Assembly (NCBI GenBank): GCA_947653505.1
Contig: CANTHI010000298.1
Location: forward strand, 1 to 5,221
DNA from: an uncultured Eubacterium sp.
GTDB taxonomy: Bacteria > Bacillota_A > Clostridia > Lachnospirales > Lachnospiraceae
Direction of reading: 5' to 3'
DNA: 5,221 bases
Part shown: positions 5,132-5,221 of the stretch, one piece after another
Numbering within the stretch: position 1 is the stretch's first letter
Layout: every line of letters begins with the position of its first letter
Notes under the pieces: model-generated
Told to the model about the DNA's origin: nothing
Database searches by the model: none
The model's input: only the letters and a program-made list of their open reading frames with translations
Translations under genes and position numbers: made by a program

Positions 5132-5221
5132 TGTTTTTCTAAGGCGTTACATATAATTACTGGCGGTTGTTTTGAATATCCGGCAAGTCTGTATCAATAT
5201 GTATGTTTGACCGGCCTGTCA

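Noticed and set aside
5152..5157. TATAAT in the last 90 bases, as a possible promoter -10 box
   Set aside because: The bases 17 positions upstream (GGCTGT) do not resemble a -35 box, and no ORF with a ribosome binding site follows within the window.

Overview
The window looks like a chromosomal piece of a Gram-positive anaerobe of the class Clostridia, most likely a Lachnospiraceae-type gut or environmental bacterium. This rests on strong purine-rich Shine-Dalgarno sites, sigma-A type promoters, a Clostridia-style family 1 sugar-binding lipoprotein, and a DUF6062-like cysteine-rich protein. The species cannot be named from the sequence alone.

Left two thirds (1-3480), minus strand: three genes read right to left. 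They are a LacI-family regulator (3456 to 2410), an extracellular solute-binding lipoprotein of the carbohydrate ABC type (2287 to 971), and the N-terminal 319 residues of a Cache-HAMP methyl-accepting chemotaxis protein (957 to beyond the left edge). The binding-protein and chemotaxis genes are only 13 bases apart, and the chemoreceptor's Shine-Dalgarno overlaps the stop codon of the binding protein. The likely reading is one sugar-responsive unit: regulator, ligand binder, chemoreceptor. No permease is visible; it may lie beyond position 1. A well-formed promoter (TTGACT-17-TAAAAT) drives the regulator gene, and I see no convincing promoter in the 122 bases before the binding-protein gene.

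Middle (3457-3776): a divergent intergenic region. From left to right it holds the leftward lacI promoter, a set of TTGCA-type repeats in pairs 11 bp apart, a 57-base nested inverted repeat with no T-tract, and a rightward promoter (TTTACA-17-TATAAT) followed by an imperfect dyad around the expected transcription start.

Right part, plus strand: two very small overlapping ORFs (3777-3893 and 3890-3973) that may be a single 65-residue protein split at a run of six A. They are followed by a 255-residue DUF6062-like protein (4027-4794) with two matching CxxC...FCxxH modules. These could share the 3704-3732 promoter.

The last 427 bases (4795-5221) have no gene I can support. They hold a striking 236-base imperfect inverted repeat (4896-5131), with arms of about 70 bases around a GC-rich loop that itself folds into two stem-loops, followed by a five-T run. 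It looks like a palindromic mobile repeat or structured RNA element. I see nothing definable in the last 90 bases (5132-5221).
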